Source: Eublepharis macularius (taxonomy: Eukaryota > Chordata > Lepidosauria > Squamata > Eublepharidae). Taken from it: DNA of 64,000 nucleotides. Where the stretch lies: contig NC_072799.1 in NCBI RefSeq assembly GCF_028583425.1, positions 88,274,217 to 88,338,216 on the forward strand, given 5' to 3'. The translations under genes and the position numbers were made by a program. The notes beneath the pieces were generated by a model, which had not been told where the DNA came from, did no database searches, and saw nothing but the letters and a program-made list of their open reading frames with translations. Position 1 is the first letter of the stretch; each line of letters starts with the position of its first letter. Of the stretch, positions 9,668 through 20,080 are shown in pieces.

Positions 9668-9935
9668 GACATAAGACAAGGCCTTTTCTGTGGTGGCACC
9701 TGGCCTTTGGAATGCCCTCGCTCTCGAAGCACCTACTTTACTTTCTTTGAGGCCCCAGGCTAAGCCTTTTAACCCAGGCTTTTAATTCGGGTTTTATCTT
9801 ATCAGCTTTTCAAGGGGTTGCTTCTCTTTTAAGGATAGTTTTGACGCTGCCTGTGTTTTAATATGATGATTTTTAATTGTAAGCCGCCTCCAGCGGGACT
9901 CTAAAGAGGCGGCATAGAAATGTTCCAAAGAAAGA
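9668..9935 (+). mobile_element. L2/CR1-type LINE 3' end
   Basis: The stretch encodes a decayed reverse-transcriptase C-terminus (sense of 'GGCCTTTTCTGTGGTGGCAC' and 'TTTGGAATGCCCTCGC') and a 3' UTR with 'TTAATTGTAAGCCGCCTCC' and 'GAGGCGGCATAGAAATG', typical of squamate L2-type LINE ends. It is 5'-truncated. Confidence 0.6.
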
Positions 9936-10394
9936 AAGAAAATGCTCAGTGTGGGCTTCAAACAGAACCACGTGGGCTTCGAAGTGTTCTGACAGTGACA
10001 TTTGTATTCCTACAGTAGCAACGGAAGGGCTTCAGAGACGTGAACAGACCTGTACAAGAAACCGGAACGTCTGCCCCTGCAGCCCCCCCCCCCTTCTCGG
10101 AGCCCCACCGCCTTTGCGGTCTCCCCAGTGGAACGGAACCTGCCATTTCCGCGTGGGACTTCAGATGACATTATTTGTATTGTAAAAGGAGATAAAAGTT
10201 GCCTTGCCGAGCTTTACCAAAGCCTGGGGCGGGGGGGGGGGGGAGAGAGATGCCAGGGCAGTGCCCAGAAAAGCCCCTCGGGCTGTGCCCCGAGCCTCCA
10301 GGTGAGTAGGCACAAGGCGCTCCCGTCTCTCCCCCCCCCCCCCGTGTCTTTCTGCAAGCCCGGGATGGCTGGCTGGGTCGTCGGAAGGCTCTCG

Positions 10395-10600
10395 GCCACA
10401 GGATTTATGGGCGGCAATTAAAGTTTTATGAATTGCAGCTGAGGCCGGCGAGGAGCTATTCCAACGCCATTAGGATTCAATTAGAAAGTGTTTACTGGAC
10501 GGCGGGGTCTCCGGAGAGGGTAAACAGGCAGCTATTCCAGAAATGCGCTAATCCACCGTCTTGTGACAACAATTAGGCAGCCCAGAGAAGCAGCCAGGTC
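10395..10600. promoter_or_regulatory. Candidate regulatory element with homeodomain sites
   Basis: Within about 200 bp lie GGCAATTAAAG, GAATTGCAGCTG (with an E-box CAGCTG), GATTCAATTAGAAAG, GCGCTAATCC and ACAATTAGGC. No repeat or coding signal overlaps. GSX-type homeodomains bind TAATTA-like cores, so autoregulation is conceivable. This is inference. Confidence 0.35.
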
Positions 10601-10867
10601 AGCTCTGGCCAAGCCCTTCCTGCGGGTAGCTCTGGAGAGGCCCCGGGGGGAAAGAGGGCCCTCCTCTCCGCTCGGGAAACCAGGAGAGGGAGGGAGAGAG
10701 AGAGAGGGAGAGCGCGAGCGAGCGAGCCTCGGCGCCCAGAGAAGGAGGGTCAAGTCCGAGGCTTTGCTCTTTAGGCAAAAGAAGTCCCCGCAAGGTCGGT
10801 GGCGTTTACACCCAGCGCAGGGTCGTCAGCTGGTTTTTAGGACCGGACCTAGCGGCTTTTCAGGAAC

Positions 10868-11305
10868 CTATATAGGAATTACTATGCACGGATATGAAAG
10901 CTGGACGGTGAAGGAAGCTGGCAGGGAGAAAATTGATTCGTTTGAAATGTGGTGCTGGAGGAGAGTTTTGTGGATACCCTGGACGGCCAAAAAGGCCAAT
11001 AAGTGGGGTACTAGAGCAAATCAAGCCTGAATTCTCCCCAGAAGCTAAAATGTCAAGACTGAGGCTATCGTACTTTGGTCACATCATGAGAAGACAAGAG
11101 TCCCTGGAAAAGTCCATAATGCTGGGAAAAGTGGAAGGCAGGCGGAAAAGAGGAAGACCCAAAAGGAGATGGCCGGACTCAATAAAAGAAGCCACGTCCG
11201 CCAGTTTGCGGGGTCTGGGCAAGTCTGTTAATGATTGGACGTTTGGGAGGTCTTTCATTCATAGGATCGGCGTAGGTCGGAGGCGATTTGACGGCACATC
11301 ACACA
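10868..11305 (+). mobile_element. RTE/Bov-B LINE 3' end
   Basis: The frame at 10930-11300 carries a decayed reverse-transcriptase C-terminus: SYFGHIMRRQESLEKSIMLG, VEGRRKRGRPKRRW and a final helix. The upstream frame has GYESWTVKEAG and FEMWCWRRVLW. The 3' end reads 'GTCGGAGGCGATTTGACGGC' and runs into a (CA)n tract at about 11302-11318, as in squamate Bov-B. It is 5'-truncated, with one change of frame near 11000. Confidence 0.75.
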
Positions 11306-11319
11306 CACACACACACACG

Positions 11320-12300
11320 AATTAATACCTCCCTCCTAAGTAACCTCACTGCCCTGGGGACACAGGAGACGAGAAAGTGGGCATTTCAGCTGGACCAAAT
11401 GTGACTGCCACGATCCAGTGGGGTTTAAAAGCACCTAAAGAGGCGCATGGATCCAAAAAGCCAGGCCTCAAAGGGAGAGAAGGGAGTCTTTCAGAAGAGA
11501 GAATCCCGATCAGTGGCGGAAGTTCTGCCACGCCGGCAACATCCCTTCCCTCATCAGGCCCCTCTTTCCTCGGAGGGGAAGCTTGTTCACACAGGCACGC
11601 TTGGCTGCAGCCTCTGCCCACGATTTGCTCGCCTGCACGGGGCTCCGCAAACAGAACTGCGATTAACCACCTCGAGCGTAATTCGTTGCAGCGCAGACCG
11701 CTTATGCGCTCGCCGCCAGCCAATAAGCATACAGTGGTTAAGCTGAGAAATCTACACTTGCGTGTGTGACCCAGCCAAGCCGGGGCTGGGCCTCCCTTCC
11801 AAGCAAAAACGCGGGAGGGTTGGCAAGAGGCTCTTTCATCAGAGGGACAAAAGGGGAACAGAGAGAGTATAGACACAGGGGACAATGGGAAAGAAACCTG
11901 TGCGCGACACACACCCGGTCTCTGGCTTTCTGGATCCCTACAGCCGAGCCCAAGAGGCCATGTCTCCCTGTGAGGAAAAGCTGTCTGATCCGACCCCAAG
12001 CCATCCTCCCCTCTATCTGTAGTGAGGTGCAGATGCCCCTCCTGTCACAATTTCACCCCACAGTTTAGTTAACCCCAAAGGGCTGAAGGGAGCCAGCCAT
12101 TGGATAGGGATCCATCGACAGCAGACCGCGCAGGTCCCGGACCAAAGCCTCGCCAGCCCTCTGCCTCAGTGGATCGTCCAGTGATGAGCTGAGCATCCGT
12201 ACCAAACTCGAAAAGCATCGCAGGCCCGCCGCCGGCAGTTCTGGGGGCTGGGGATTCTGGGACACCCTGAAACAATCTCATGATAGTTTGAAGTTATTGC
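11320..12300. other. GC-rich intergenic DNA, no gene recognised
   Basis: Overlapping frames on both strands are low-complexity or basic and do not look like proteins. I see no repeat boundary. Confidence 0.4.
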
Positions 12301-12302
12301 TT

Positions 12303-12515
12303 TTATCGATCCAGAGGAGTTAACCGTGATAGTCTGTAGTTGCAAAATAGTAGAGTCCAGGAGCACTTTTAAGACTAACCAACTTTATTGTAGCATAAGC
12401 TTTTGAGAGCTGTGATGCTACAATTAAGTTGCATCTGACGAAGAGAGCTGTGGTTCTCGAACGCTTATGCTACAATAAAGTTGGTTAGTCTTAAAAGTAC
12501 TACTGGACTCTTTCC
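12303..12515. repeat. Head-to-head pair of Penelope-like tails
   Basis: A minus-oriented unit (12305-12420) and a plus-oriented unit (12430-12515) meet at their hammerhead-like ends, as at 4390-4627. The plus unit has CTGACGA at 12434-12440 and a hairpin, but its GAAA box reads GAAC. Confidence 0.7.
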
Positions 12516-12655
12516 TATTTGCCTTCGTCGAGTTACTTTAGTAAATCAAATGCTGGGTTGTGTGTTAAAAGTGCCCTGTGCTCGACAGTCGCTTCGGCTT
12601 CAGAGGTCTCCAGCCGGCGCCTTGCTTGGTGCCATTTGGGTTAGGGTTCATGAAG

Positions 12656-12682
12656 CGCCCTGTCCATTACGTGGACAGGGCG
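12656..12682. repeat. Perfect 10-bp hairpin
   Basis: CGCCCTGTCC (12656-12665) and GGACAGGGCG (12673-12682) are exact reverse complements around a 7-base loop. No poly-T follows. The role is unknown. Confidence 0.8.
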
Positions 12683-12894
12683 AGTTTTCTTCGCATCACC
12701 GTCGCTACCTGGAACTTCTACAGGGAAGTGCTGGGAGGGGGGGGGTGTCAGTGGAAGAATATCTTCCGGCAGAAGGCCCCCGTTTCAATACCCGGCACCC
12801 CCAGTTTTGAGCAGTCGGTGAAGTCGTTGTCCCTGCGCAGAATTTGGATCCACACCCCTGCAGCGCTAACAGATCCGCAGTGATTTCAAAGTCC

Positions 12895-12990
12895 CAGACC
12901 CTGGAGAGCTGCTACCTCTCAGAGTAGACGAGAGTGGCTTCAACAGACCAAGAGTATCTCTCAGTATAAGCTTAGTAGTTTCATTCCGTT
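12895..12990 (+). repeat. Fragment of tRNA-Ala-type SINE
   Basis: The run 'CCTGGAGAGCTGCTACCTCT' with 'AGAGTAGACGAGAGTGGCTT' matches the 3' half of the SINE at 20081-20296. The head is absent. Confidence 0.5.
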
Positions 12991-13028
12991 TCCATGTGAT
13001 AGCCCAGCACAATAGTTAAGTATTTGGG

Positions 13029-13513
13029 CTGACTCTGAGATGATCAAGTACAAGAATTCATAAGGAGGAAACCGGTTGCCCACTACGGGGCTCAATAATC
13101 GGGCGCTGAGTAATAACAACAACTGCGCTTATATACCGCTCTTCTAGAAAGATTAGTGTCCCACTCAGAGGGGTGAACAAGCCAGAGTTATTATTCCCCC
13201 TATACATCTGGGGAGCTGGGCTGGGAAGAGTGGCTGACCCAAGGCCACCCGCTGAGCTCAGGGCGGTAGTGGGAATCCAACCAGCAGAGTGCTGATTCGC
13301 AGCCCACTACCGCCCTGAGCTCAGCGGGTGGCCTTGGGTCAGCCACTCTTCCCAGCCCAGCTTGTTCACCCCCCTGAGTGGGGCACTAATCTTTCTAGAA
13401 GAGCGGTATATAAGCGCAGTTATTATTATTACTCAGCGCCCGATTATTGAGCCCCGTACTGGGCAACCAGTTTCCTCCTTATGAATTCTTGTACTTGATC
13501 ATCTCAGAGTCAG
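13029..13513. repeat. Large palindrome (~485 bp) centred in a SINE
   Basis: The left arm (13029-13286) and right arm (13290-13513) are near-identical reverse complements from 'CTGACTCTGAGATGATCAAG' to its mirror at 13494-13513, with a spacer of about 3 bases. The right arm lacks about 32 bp that the left arm keeps near 13190. Each arm holds the body of a tRNA-derived SINE ('CTTATATACCGCTCTTCTAG') plus about 90 bp of unrelated flank. The centre 'CAGCAGAGTGCTG' is itself a small palindrome within the SINE. Confidence 0.9.
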
Positions 13514-13591
13514 ACGGCAATCCCGGGCCCTACAGAAGGCTGGAATATCCCCAAGGTCGTCCTTTGCCTTGAAACTGTCCCATTGAATGCA

Positions 13592-14005
13592 GTAGAAAAG
13601 GGTAAGAGTCCAGTAGCACCTATAAGACTAACAACATTTGTGGGAGGAGTTGAGCTTTCCTGACTCACAGCTCACTTCTTCAGATACAGCTAGAATGTGA
13701 GTCCATCTGTCCTTATATCTTGGAGAGTGATTGCAGAAGCCGAATGATAATAGCCAGAGACTGACAAAGGCAGGCGTAATAGAATAGGGTGGGGCATGCA
13801 GAGCGGTAGTGGGTGTGAAGAAATCAACATTGGTAATGAGCCAGGAAATCTAGGTCTCGATTCAGTCCAGGAGGATGCATTGTCTTGAGCTTAATTATCA
13901 GTTGCCATTCAGCAGTCTCTCTTTCTAATTTCCCTTAGGTGCCATTGGACTCTTGCTCTTTTCCACTGCTACAAACAGTAACACGGCTTCCCATCTTGAT
14001 CTATC
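13592..14005 (-). mobile_element. Penelope-like element 3' end with tail
   Basis: On the minus strand a frame from about 13930 to 13826 encodes a decayed end of a GIY-YIG endonuclease domain: the motif order E-W-Q-L-x-x-K-L-K-T-M-H-P-P-G-L-N is visible, then a stop. About 120 bp of 3' UTR follows, then CTGAAGA at about 13685, a hairpin and GGAAAGC, then the usual tail ('TTGTTAGTCTTATAGGTGC'). The piece at 13935-14005 is a tail fragment in the opposite direction, at the 5' side of the element. This copy ties the short repeats elsewhere in the window to Penelope-like elements. Confidence 0.75.
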
Positions 14006-14430
14006 CCGTTGAATGCAGTTAGAAAGAGTCCCCGCCCCTCCTGCATCTGGGCCCTGCATTTCAAAGGGAGGCCGGGCTTTTCCTTCCGGCTAGGCTGCAC
14101 AGGAGCCCTTCTAGCCAGAATAGTTGGCAGCCCTCCTTGAGGCGTCTGGAAAAGTTGGCAGTTGCGGGGCTTTCCGTGCGAGCAAACGAGTTCAAAGGGG
14201 ATCGCGCCGCCTGGCTGGGGCGTTCCGGCCTCGGCCTCTCTCTCGAGAGGCGAGGAGGCCCGAGATCAGCACCTGAACCCCTAATCGGGCTAACAAAGCA
14301 AAGCAAAGCGCGGCGCTGCGGCGGAGACGCAGGAGCGATGCCAGCCGGCCGGGCCGGCGGAGTGACGGCAGGCGCGCGCCCGCAGTACACCGCCCTCCTT
14401 ACCTTTTGCTTTTTCCATCAGGCTGTCCGA
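14006..14430. other. GC-rich single-copy DNA
   Basis: CpG-rich sequence between a Penelope copy and a candidate regulatory element. No coding region is supported. Confidence 0.35.
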
Positions 14431-14640
14431 TAAAATTTCATTGCCTATTAACTAATCCCCGAAATGAGAGCTCTTATGAGCCTATAATGAGCTCTAATTG
14501 CCACGGCTAGTCGAGCCACGTGGAAAGATTTAGGAGGTATTAAGCAGTTGGGTACAGAGCGCGGGCTGTTACCTCGCCGCTGCTTTCATAATTCAAGGGG
14601 AAAATTAGTCCTTTTAGGGAGGGGGGGGGCTCCTTTGATT
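14431..14640. promoter_or_regulatory. Candidate regulatory element
   Basis: Single-copy-looking sequence with TATTAACTAATCC, TATAATGAGC, CTCTAATTGCC, the palindromic E-box CCACGTGG (about 14517-14524), TATTAAGC and CATAATTC. It is free of recognisable repeats and coding potential. An enhancer role for GSX2 or a neighbour is inference. Confidence 0.3.
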
Positions 14641-14863
14641 CCCTGCCTTCTGCTCGAGGTGACGGGCCAGAGCTTTGTCTGCTTTTAGTTCAAAACAGTG
14701 TAACAAATGGGAGTGTAACGAAATTGGCCCCCTTTTATTAAGGCAGATAAAGAGAGCCAGAAGCCTTCCGAAAGAACAGCAGATATTACCACCTCCCTCT
14801 CCATAACTTGCAGGACTGGAAAACTGCGGTTCTTCCTGACGCTAACTGCGCCATCCTCAGTAA

Positions 14864-14915
14864 AGTTACTCCAGTCTAAGCCCTTTGAAATCAACGAGCT
14901 TAGCCTGGAGGAACT
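14864..14915. repeat. Fold-back fragment of an old squamate repeat
   Basis: 'AGTTACTCCAGTCTAAGCCC' is mirrored by 'GAGCTTAGCCTGGAGGAACT' around 'TTTGAAATCAAC'. The class recurs in diverged form near 4045-4100, 8660-8740, 15315-15350 and 24400-24490. Confidence 0.5.
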
Positions 14916-15599
14916 CTGGTTAGGATTGCATTGTAAATGTACCCCGATGTTGTGCCTTTGTGCTATAGCAAAACTTCTCCCAAAGGGATCCGGGCAGGGG
15001 AGCGATTCTCCGCTGATTGGACTAAGCGAGAGAGAGGAAGCCCCACGGAACTGGTTTAGCCCTGACTTCGAGGTCACTGCGGTTAATTCGAAGTCACTGC
15101 AGTAAATTATATCAATTAGCTCTATTCAACGAAGGTAGTAAGAGGAGGTCAATGAAAAAATTGACTTCATTGCTTTAATTTATAACTTCAGATATTTCAG
15201 CAATCTTGGAAGATATGCCATTTATATCACACCTTTCCTAGCGCTGCGCCACGGCTGTGGAGCCAACGGTCTGCGCAGGGTTAAAGAGGAGCCTCGGTTT
15301 GCGCTGGAAGACCCTCTCTGAAGTCAATGGGACTACTTAGGAGCAATCGGTTGTAACCGTCACAGCGCTACCCGTGAATCTATTCCAGTTACCTCTGTAG
15401 TAAGTGCTAAGGAGTAAGTGTGCTCCCCCCCGGATCCTACGCGTGTTTACTCCGAAACAAGCCCCACTGTACTGAATGGCCAAGCGTGCCCAGAAAGGCA
15501 CCCTTACCCGAGAGTAAGCTCCGCTAATCAGAGCGGGGCGTCCATTTAGGAGAATTATTTTAGTCCCTCGAGGAGCCCAAGAGCCTCGCCTCATGCTAT

Positions 15600-17170
15600 C
15601 CTCAGGGCAGCCCGCGAGGTAGGTTAGGCAGAGGGGGTAGCCTTTCAGAGCTGAGGTGGGCCTCGAACGTGATGGGCAAGAGCTTACTCTAAGGTAAAGG
15701 CGCCTGCGATTTTGCGCGGTTTGGGAAGTCCTGAGCGCCCGTACTCCGAGACGAGTATTCCGCGCCTTACTCCCCGGTAAAGGCGCAGGGCCTCCTGCTG
15801 CTACTCCTTCGGAAGTATGCTGAGGGCTCTTCGAATCACTGAGTGTGTGTTTTGCGGGAGGATCGACTCTGAAAAGACCTGTCGCGGCCCCTGCGCTAGA
15901 AATCTGGGCGTGGATCGACGTGGAGCCCGCGCCCCCTTGCTCAGAGCAGTGGCCGAGGAAGTAATTCCTAGCTGCACCTGATGGACTTCGGCCCGGGCTT
16001 TTGACGGAATCCGGCCCGGATCCTTAAGCGTGGCCAGGGCTGCTCTCTCCGGCCAGAGGCCCAGGTCGCTCGGCGCTCTCTCCCTCTCCTCCTGGGTTGC
16101 CCCGAAAAGCCCAAAGGTGGGAGGCGACAGGGCGCAAGCGGGACGCGCCTTCGGTCCCTCTCGAAAGGCTCCCAACGCTTTTGGTGTGTGTGTGTGTGTG
16201 TGTGTGTAAGCCGGGGGAGGCAAACGGCAGCCGGGCCTTGCCCCGCTCCCCTTAATGAGGCCATTCGAAAAGCGTGAACGAGCCCCTGAATGTCTTATTG
16301 AAAGCGCGCCGTTAACTTGTAGCCATCCTTTCTCTCCCGAGCGTGGCATTGTGATATTGCTGCCTGTGGCACATCTTACCCACTCGAGCCCCCCGGTCCC
16401 CCCAGTCTCCGTAACCAGGCAACACTTGCTGAATACCAAAAATTGAAAAGAACCGCTTCGTCTTCAAGAAAAGTCCTCCATAATAGTGGGGGGAAAGAAC
16501 AAAGATCCAGGAGACAACACAAATGCCACAGGGGTGACTTTTCAAGAGCAATTATCTCTCATTAATCAGAAGAACAGCTGCAATATTAATTTTCTCGCTT
16601 TCTTCCTCTCTTTTCAAAGACTTCGCAGCCTCCCCCCTCCTCAAACATTTGAATAATCATAAATTTTGGCTTCATAGAGAAGCAACATTTTCAGGGCCGG
16701 GAAGCTGCGGGGCCGAGGGCGAGGAACGAGTGGGCTGCTTTGCAGGCTGCCAGGGAGCAAAGGGGGGGGGGAGAAAAACCATCTCTGCCCCCCCCCCCTT
16801 TTCCCTTTGGCCCGGGGTTTCCCCGCTGCCCCCTCCCGCCCGCCCGGTTCAGTGCTGGAAACTTAGAAGGCAGCAGCGGGGCTGCAGCGAGCCGCCCGCA
16901 GCGGGCTCAGGCGAGTCTGAGAGCTGCGGCAGCCTCGCCGGCAGAAAGGCGCCGAGCGCGGCCGGGCTGTCCGGAGAGGCGATGTCGGGGCGGATCGCGC
17001 TTTGTGGCCCGTCAAAAGGCCCGCGGAGCTCCAAACCGGCCCTCCGCTCTTTGTCAAGATCCCGGTTGTTAGGCAGAGGCGAGGCTGGAGGCAGGCGGGG
17101 AATGAAGGCTTCCCGCGAGAGACGCCACATTCAACAACATTTTGTTGTGTCTCGCGGAGGCGACGTTACA
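15600..17170. promoter_or_regulatory. Orphan CpG-rich region between GSX2 and CHIC2
   Basis: GC content and CpG density are high at about 15650-16330 and 16680-17160, far from either gene start. A (TG)14 microsatellite lies at 16181-16208. Between the two halves is AT-richer sequence with homeodomain cores (CAATTATCTC, CATTAATCAG, ATATTAATTTTC at about 16545-16595). I recognise no exon. It could be a poised enhancer or the promoter of a non-coding transcript. Confidence 0.35.
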
Positions 17171-17499
17171 TACACACACTTAGATCACCACTTTCCAAAA
17201 TTTTGAACTTCAGGGTAGACTTTCCTGCTCCTCTTCTGCTGAACCCAACAAGTCCTGCGGGCTGCGCAGAAGCCCGGGGCACCTTTTGCTTCTGGGTACT
17301 GGCTAAGCATGTTGGCCTTCCTTGTTTCTTGATCACAGAAGTGATGATGAGCGAAGGAACGTCTTTTTCAAGAGGGCCGGTCCCTCGTTACTGGCATTAA
17401 TGGCACTAATCGTTACTGGCACTAATGAGGCAAGCTGAAGAGTTCAACATGAGCATAAATCAACGGGTGAGTTTACCTTGATCAGACATCCTTGGTTAA

Positions 17500-17757
17500 T
17501 AATAACATTAATAGCATTTGATTTATATACCGCCCTTCAGGACAACTTAACATCCACTCAGAGCAGTTTACAAAGAATGTCATTATTATCCCTGCAACCA
17601 ATCACCCTGTGAGGTGGGTGGGGCTGAGAGAGTTCTGAGAGAGCTGTGACTGACCCAAGGTCACCCAGCTGGCTTCAAGCGGAGGGGTGGGGAATCAAAC
17701 ACGGCTCTCCAGACTAGGGTCCTACTGCTCTTAACCACTGCACCAAACTGGCTCTCT
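17500..17757 (-). repeat. tRNA-derived SINE (Sauria-type)
   Basis: On the minus strand: 'GAGAGCCAGTTTGGTGCAGT' head, then the B-box region 'GTGTTTGATTCCCCACCCC', 'CAGCTGGGTGACCTTGGGTC', 'ATAATAATGACATTC' and 'TTGTCCTGAAGGGCGGTATA'. It is nearly full length and has the same plan as the copy at 41182-41440. Confidence 0.85.
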
Positions 17758-18590
17758 TATTACACATGAATTCCAGGTGAGTTTACCTTGATAAGACAAT
17801 CCTTGGTTACACATGAACTGTCCTTCAGGGCTTTGTTGGGGAGTCAAAATCTGTCTTGAGCAGCTTTGCAGTAGCAGCCTGTGCTATACAACCAGGCTCT
17901 GCCTTGGTGATAAATGACAAATAAACATCTTCTGGGTTACTGGAGAGTTCCACTCTCCAAGCTTATGGCCGAGTCATTAAAGTTATCCACAGGTCAAGCA
18001 CAGGGTGGTTCATTTACAGCCCACCTTTCTGAGACTCAAGGTAGGCTGCAAAAGTGGGGGGGGGGAGAAATAGTTCAGACAGCAAAGGGTTCCAATAAAC
18101 AGTGGCCAACTTGTTGCCCTGAAGGGCCAAGTTGCAGGGAACGGAGGCTGCGTCCCCCCTGTGATGCTGCCGCCCAGTGCTGGTTATCGGAGGTCTGCTG
18201 TTTCTCTAAATGAAGATTACTTGTAGTCATTGCTGGACCTCTTTTACCAGACTCTCTCCAGTCACCTAAGGTCAATCACTACATCCACGGGCAGTGAATT
18301 CCACACTTCACTCATTTATTCATTAAGAATCATTGCTGTTTGTCCATCCCAAAGCATTGCCCACTTTTTGCTCCTGCACAGCCAGTGGCATTTATTAGTG
18401 GTATAATTGGAACTGATTGCATGACTAATCTGGTTCAGAGGCAGCTACCAAAGACAGAGAGCCAACCTAAAAAGGTCACTCCCTCCACCCCTTTTAAGTG
18501 TCTTTTAACAACAGGAGGTTGTGGCAGCTGTAGATGGATGGGGCGAGTTGACAGAAACCCATCCAATTGTGAAGAGAGGCAGTCTAAATA
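17758..18590. other. Intergenic DNA with a fragment of repeat family R1
   Basis: A piece of repeat family R1 is present at about 18002-18060 ('CTGAGACTCAAGGTAGGCTG'). Nothing else is recognised. Confidence 0.4.
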
Positions 18591-18598
18591 TACAGGAA

Positions 18599-18866
18599 CA
18601 GGGCTTTTTTTTCAGCTGAAAAGCGGGGGTATGGCGTTCCAGAACCTTTTGAAAATGGTCACATGGCTGGTGGCCCCGCCCCCTGATCTCCAGACAGAGG
18701 GGAGTTGAGATGGCCCTCTGCGCCGCTGAGCGGCGCAGAGGGCCATCTCAACTCCCCTCTGTCTGGAGATCAGGGGGCGGGGCCACCAGCCATGTGACCA
18801 TTTTCTCCAAGGGCAACCCACTCCAAGGGTTCCACCACCTTTTTCCCCAGAAAAAAAAAAGCCCTG
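18599..18866. mobile_element. hAT-type fold-back MITE with 8-bp target duplication
   Basis: The 268-bp element begins CAGGGCTTTTTTTT and ends AAAAAAAAGCCCTG. It is flanked by exact 8-bp direct repeats TACAGGAA (18591-18598 and 18867-18874), as for hAT transposons. Inside is a perfect palindrome at 18651-18805: two 76-bp arms around the 3-base spacer TGA. It has no coding capacity, so it depends on a transposase encoded elsewhere. Confidence 0.92.
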
Positions 18867-18874
18867 TACAGGAA

Positions 18875-19480
18875 GCTTCACAGAACTTATCCCCATGCAT
18901 CCAAACAGTTTGGTGAATGATGGATTGCCTAATCACAACCTTGAGTGGGACACAAACTGGTGGCTGTGTGAGCACAACTGGTACTGACCTAGGCTGATAG
19001 TCTGAGTTGCTGATTGGGTGGCAGCTCTCCTAGATGCTTATGGTGATGTTTTCATATGATCTTAGCTACTCAAGCAGAACTTGCTTTTGTCCCATGGAGG
19101 GGAAATTAGGTGTCATTGGAAAGACTGGGATGTGCTACTGTGCATCAATTGGATGTGCATCATCCATGATGGGGAAAATAATCTAAATTTGCACATTATG
19201 CCTCTTATTTTGCATAATTTATACTTGCTCTGCTGTGGAAGTGATGGGGACACCCAAATCTTATTCACTGCCAGTTCTGCTTTCTGTGCTTTCAACATGC
19301 CTTAGTCACAACCATTCCAGACTTCCCCCCCCCCTTTCTTTTTTGCAACCACAAGGGGCAGAAACTCCCTTTCTTAAAAATGAAAGCTTGCTTTCCTGAA
19401 GCTGGACTCTGCACCCAGCACTACACACCACATAGTTTGTGTATTTTTTCTGCAAAACCATGGCATGCACATAGACACAT
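18875..19480. other. Intergenic DNA, nothing recognised
   Basis: No gene or repeat recognised in this stretch. Confidence 0.35.
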
Positions 19481-19482
19481 AT

Positions 19483-19566
19483 CTGAAGAAATGAGCTCCG
19501 ACTCATGAAAGCTCACATTGACATAAATGTTGTTAGTCTTTCAGGTGCCACTGGACTTTGTTTTAT
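19483..19566 (+). repeat. Penelope-like tail with a preserved hammerhead-like core
   Basis: CTGAAGA (19483-19489), one extra A, ATGAG pairing with CTCAT as a perfect 5-bp stem, then GAAA (19507-19510). The tail 'TGTTGTTAGTCTTTCAGGTG' and 'CCACTGGACTTTG' follows. Among the plus-strand tails this copy keeps all core boxes. Confidence 0.65.
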
Positions 19567-19894
19567 TATGTGCATAGGCTGCCATTGGCATCTCAAGTAG
19601 TCTAGTTCAGCCAGCCTGAAGATGACTGCTGAAGCAGTGCATAAGTCTGGACTTGTTAATATTGCAGCGAGCATTGTTTGTTCCCTGCATGCATTGTGTC
19701 TGTTTAACACAAGAGGCCTAAAAAGAGCCCCCCCAGAGTCAGAAGCCTCAGGCCAGCCTTGGCACCTACCCATGTTTAGAAGATGCATTTAGCTGGAAAG
19801 CATCACTTAGGATCGTCCCAAGTGCAGTTGTAGCTCTTGTTCTATGAAAAAGAGGGATTTTTGAAATGTCAGAGTATGGATGTAACGTTCTATC

Positions 19895-20035
19895 ACATGT
19901 AGTGGATATGCAAGAAAGCAAGGAAATATTGGATAGAAATACATGAAGAAATTCAAAAGATACTAAAGTTTTGCTTTGCGTTGAACACTAAAAATACGTT
20001 ATTAAAGATCTTACCAAGTAGTAACATTTTTTAAA
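19895..20035 (+). mobile_element. L1 LINE ORF2 fragment
   Basis: The plus strand reads as a decayed L1 ORF2 C-terminal piece: H-M-W-W-I-C-K-K-A-R-K-Y-W-I-E-I-H-E-E-I, matching the H-x-W-W-x-C...F-W pattern of L1 proteins. It is short and truncated at both ends. Confidence 0.5.
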
Positions 20036-20080
20036 GTTGCTGCAAAACACTGATGCTTGCCCCTGCATTCCACTCCTCAG

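Noticed and set aside
16649-17206. A 185-residue plus-strand frame in the orphan CpG-rich region
   Set aside because: No recognisable domain, no splice context and low-complexity translation. The region is listed as regulatory or unknown.
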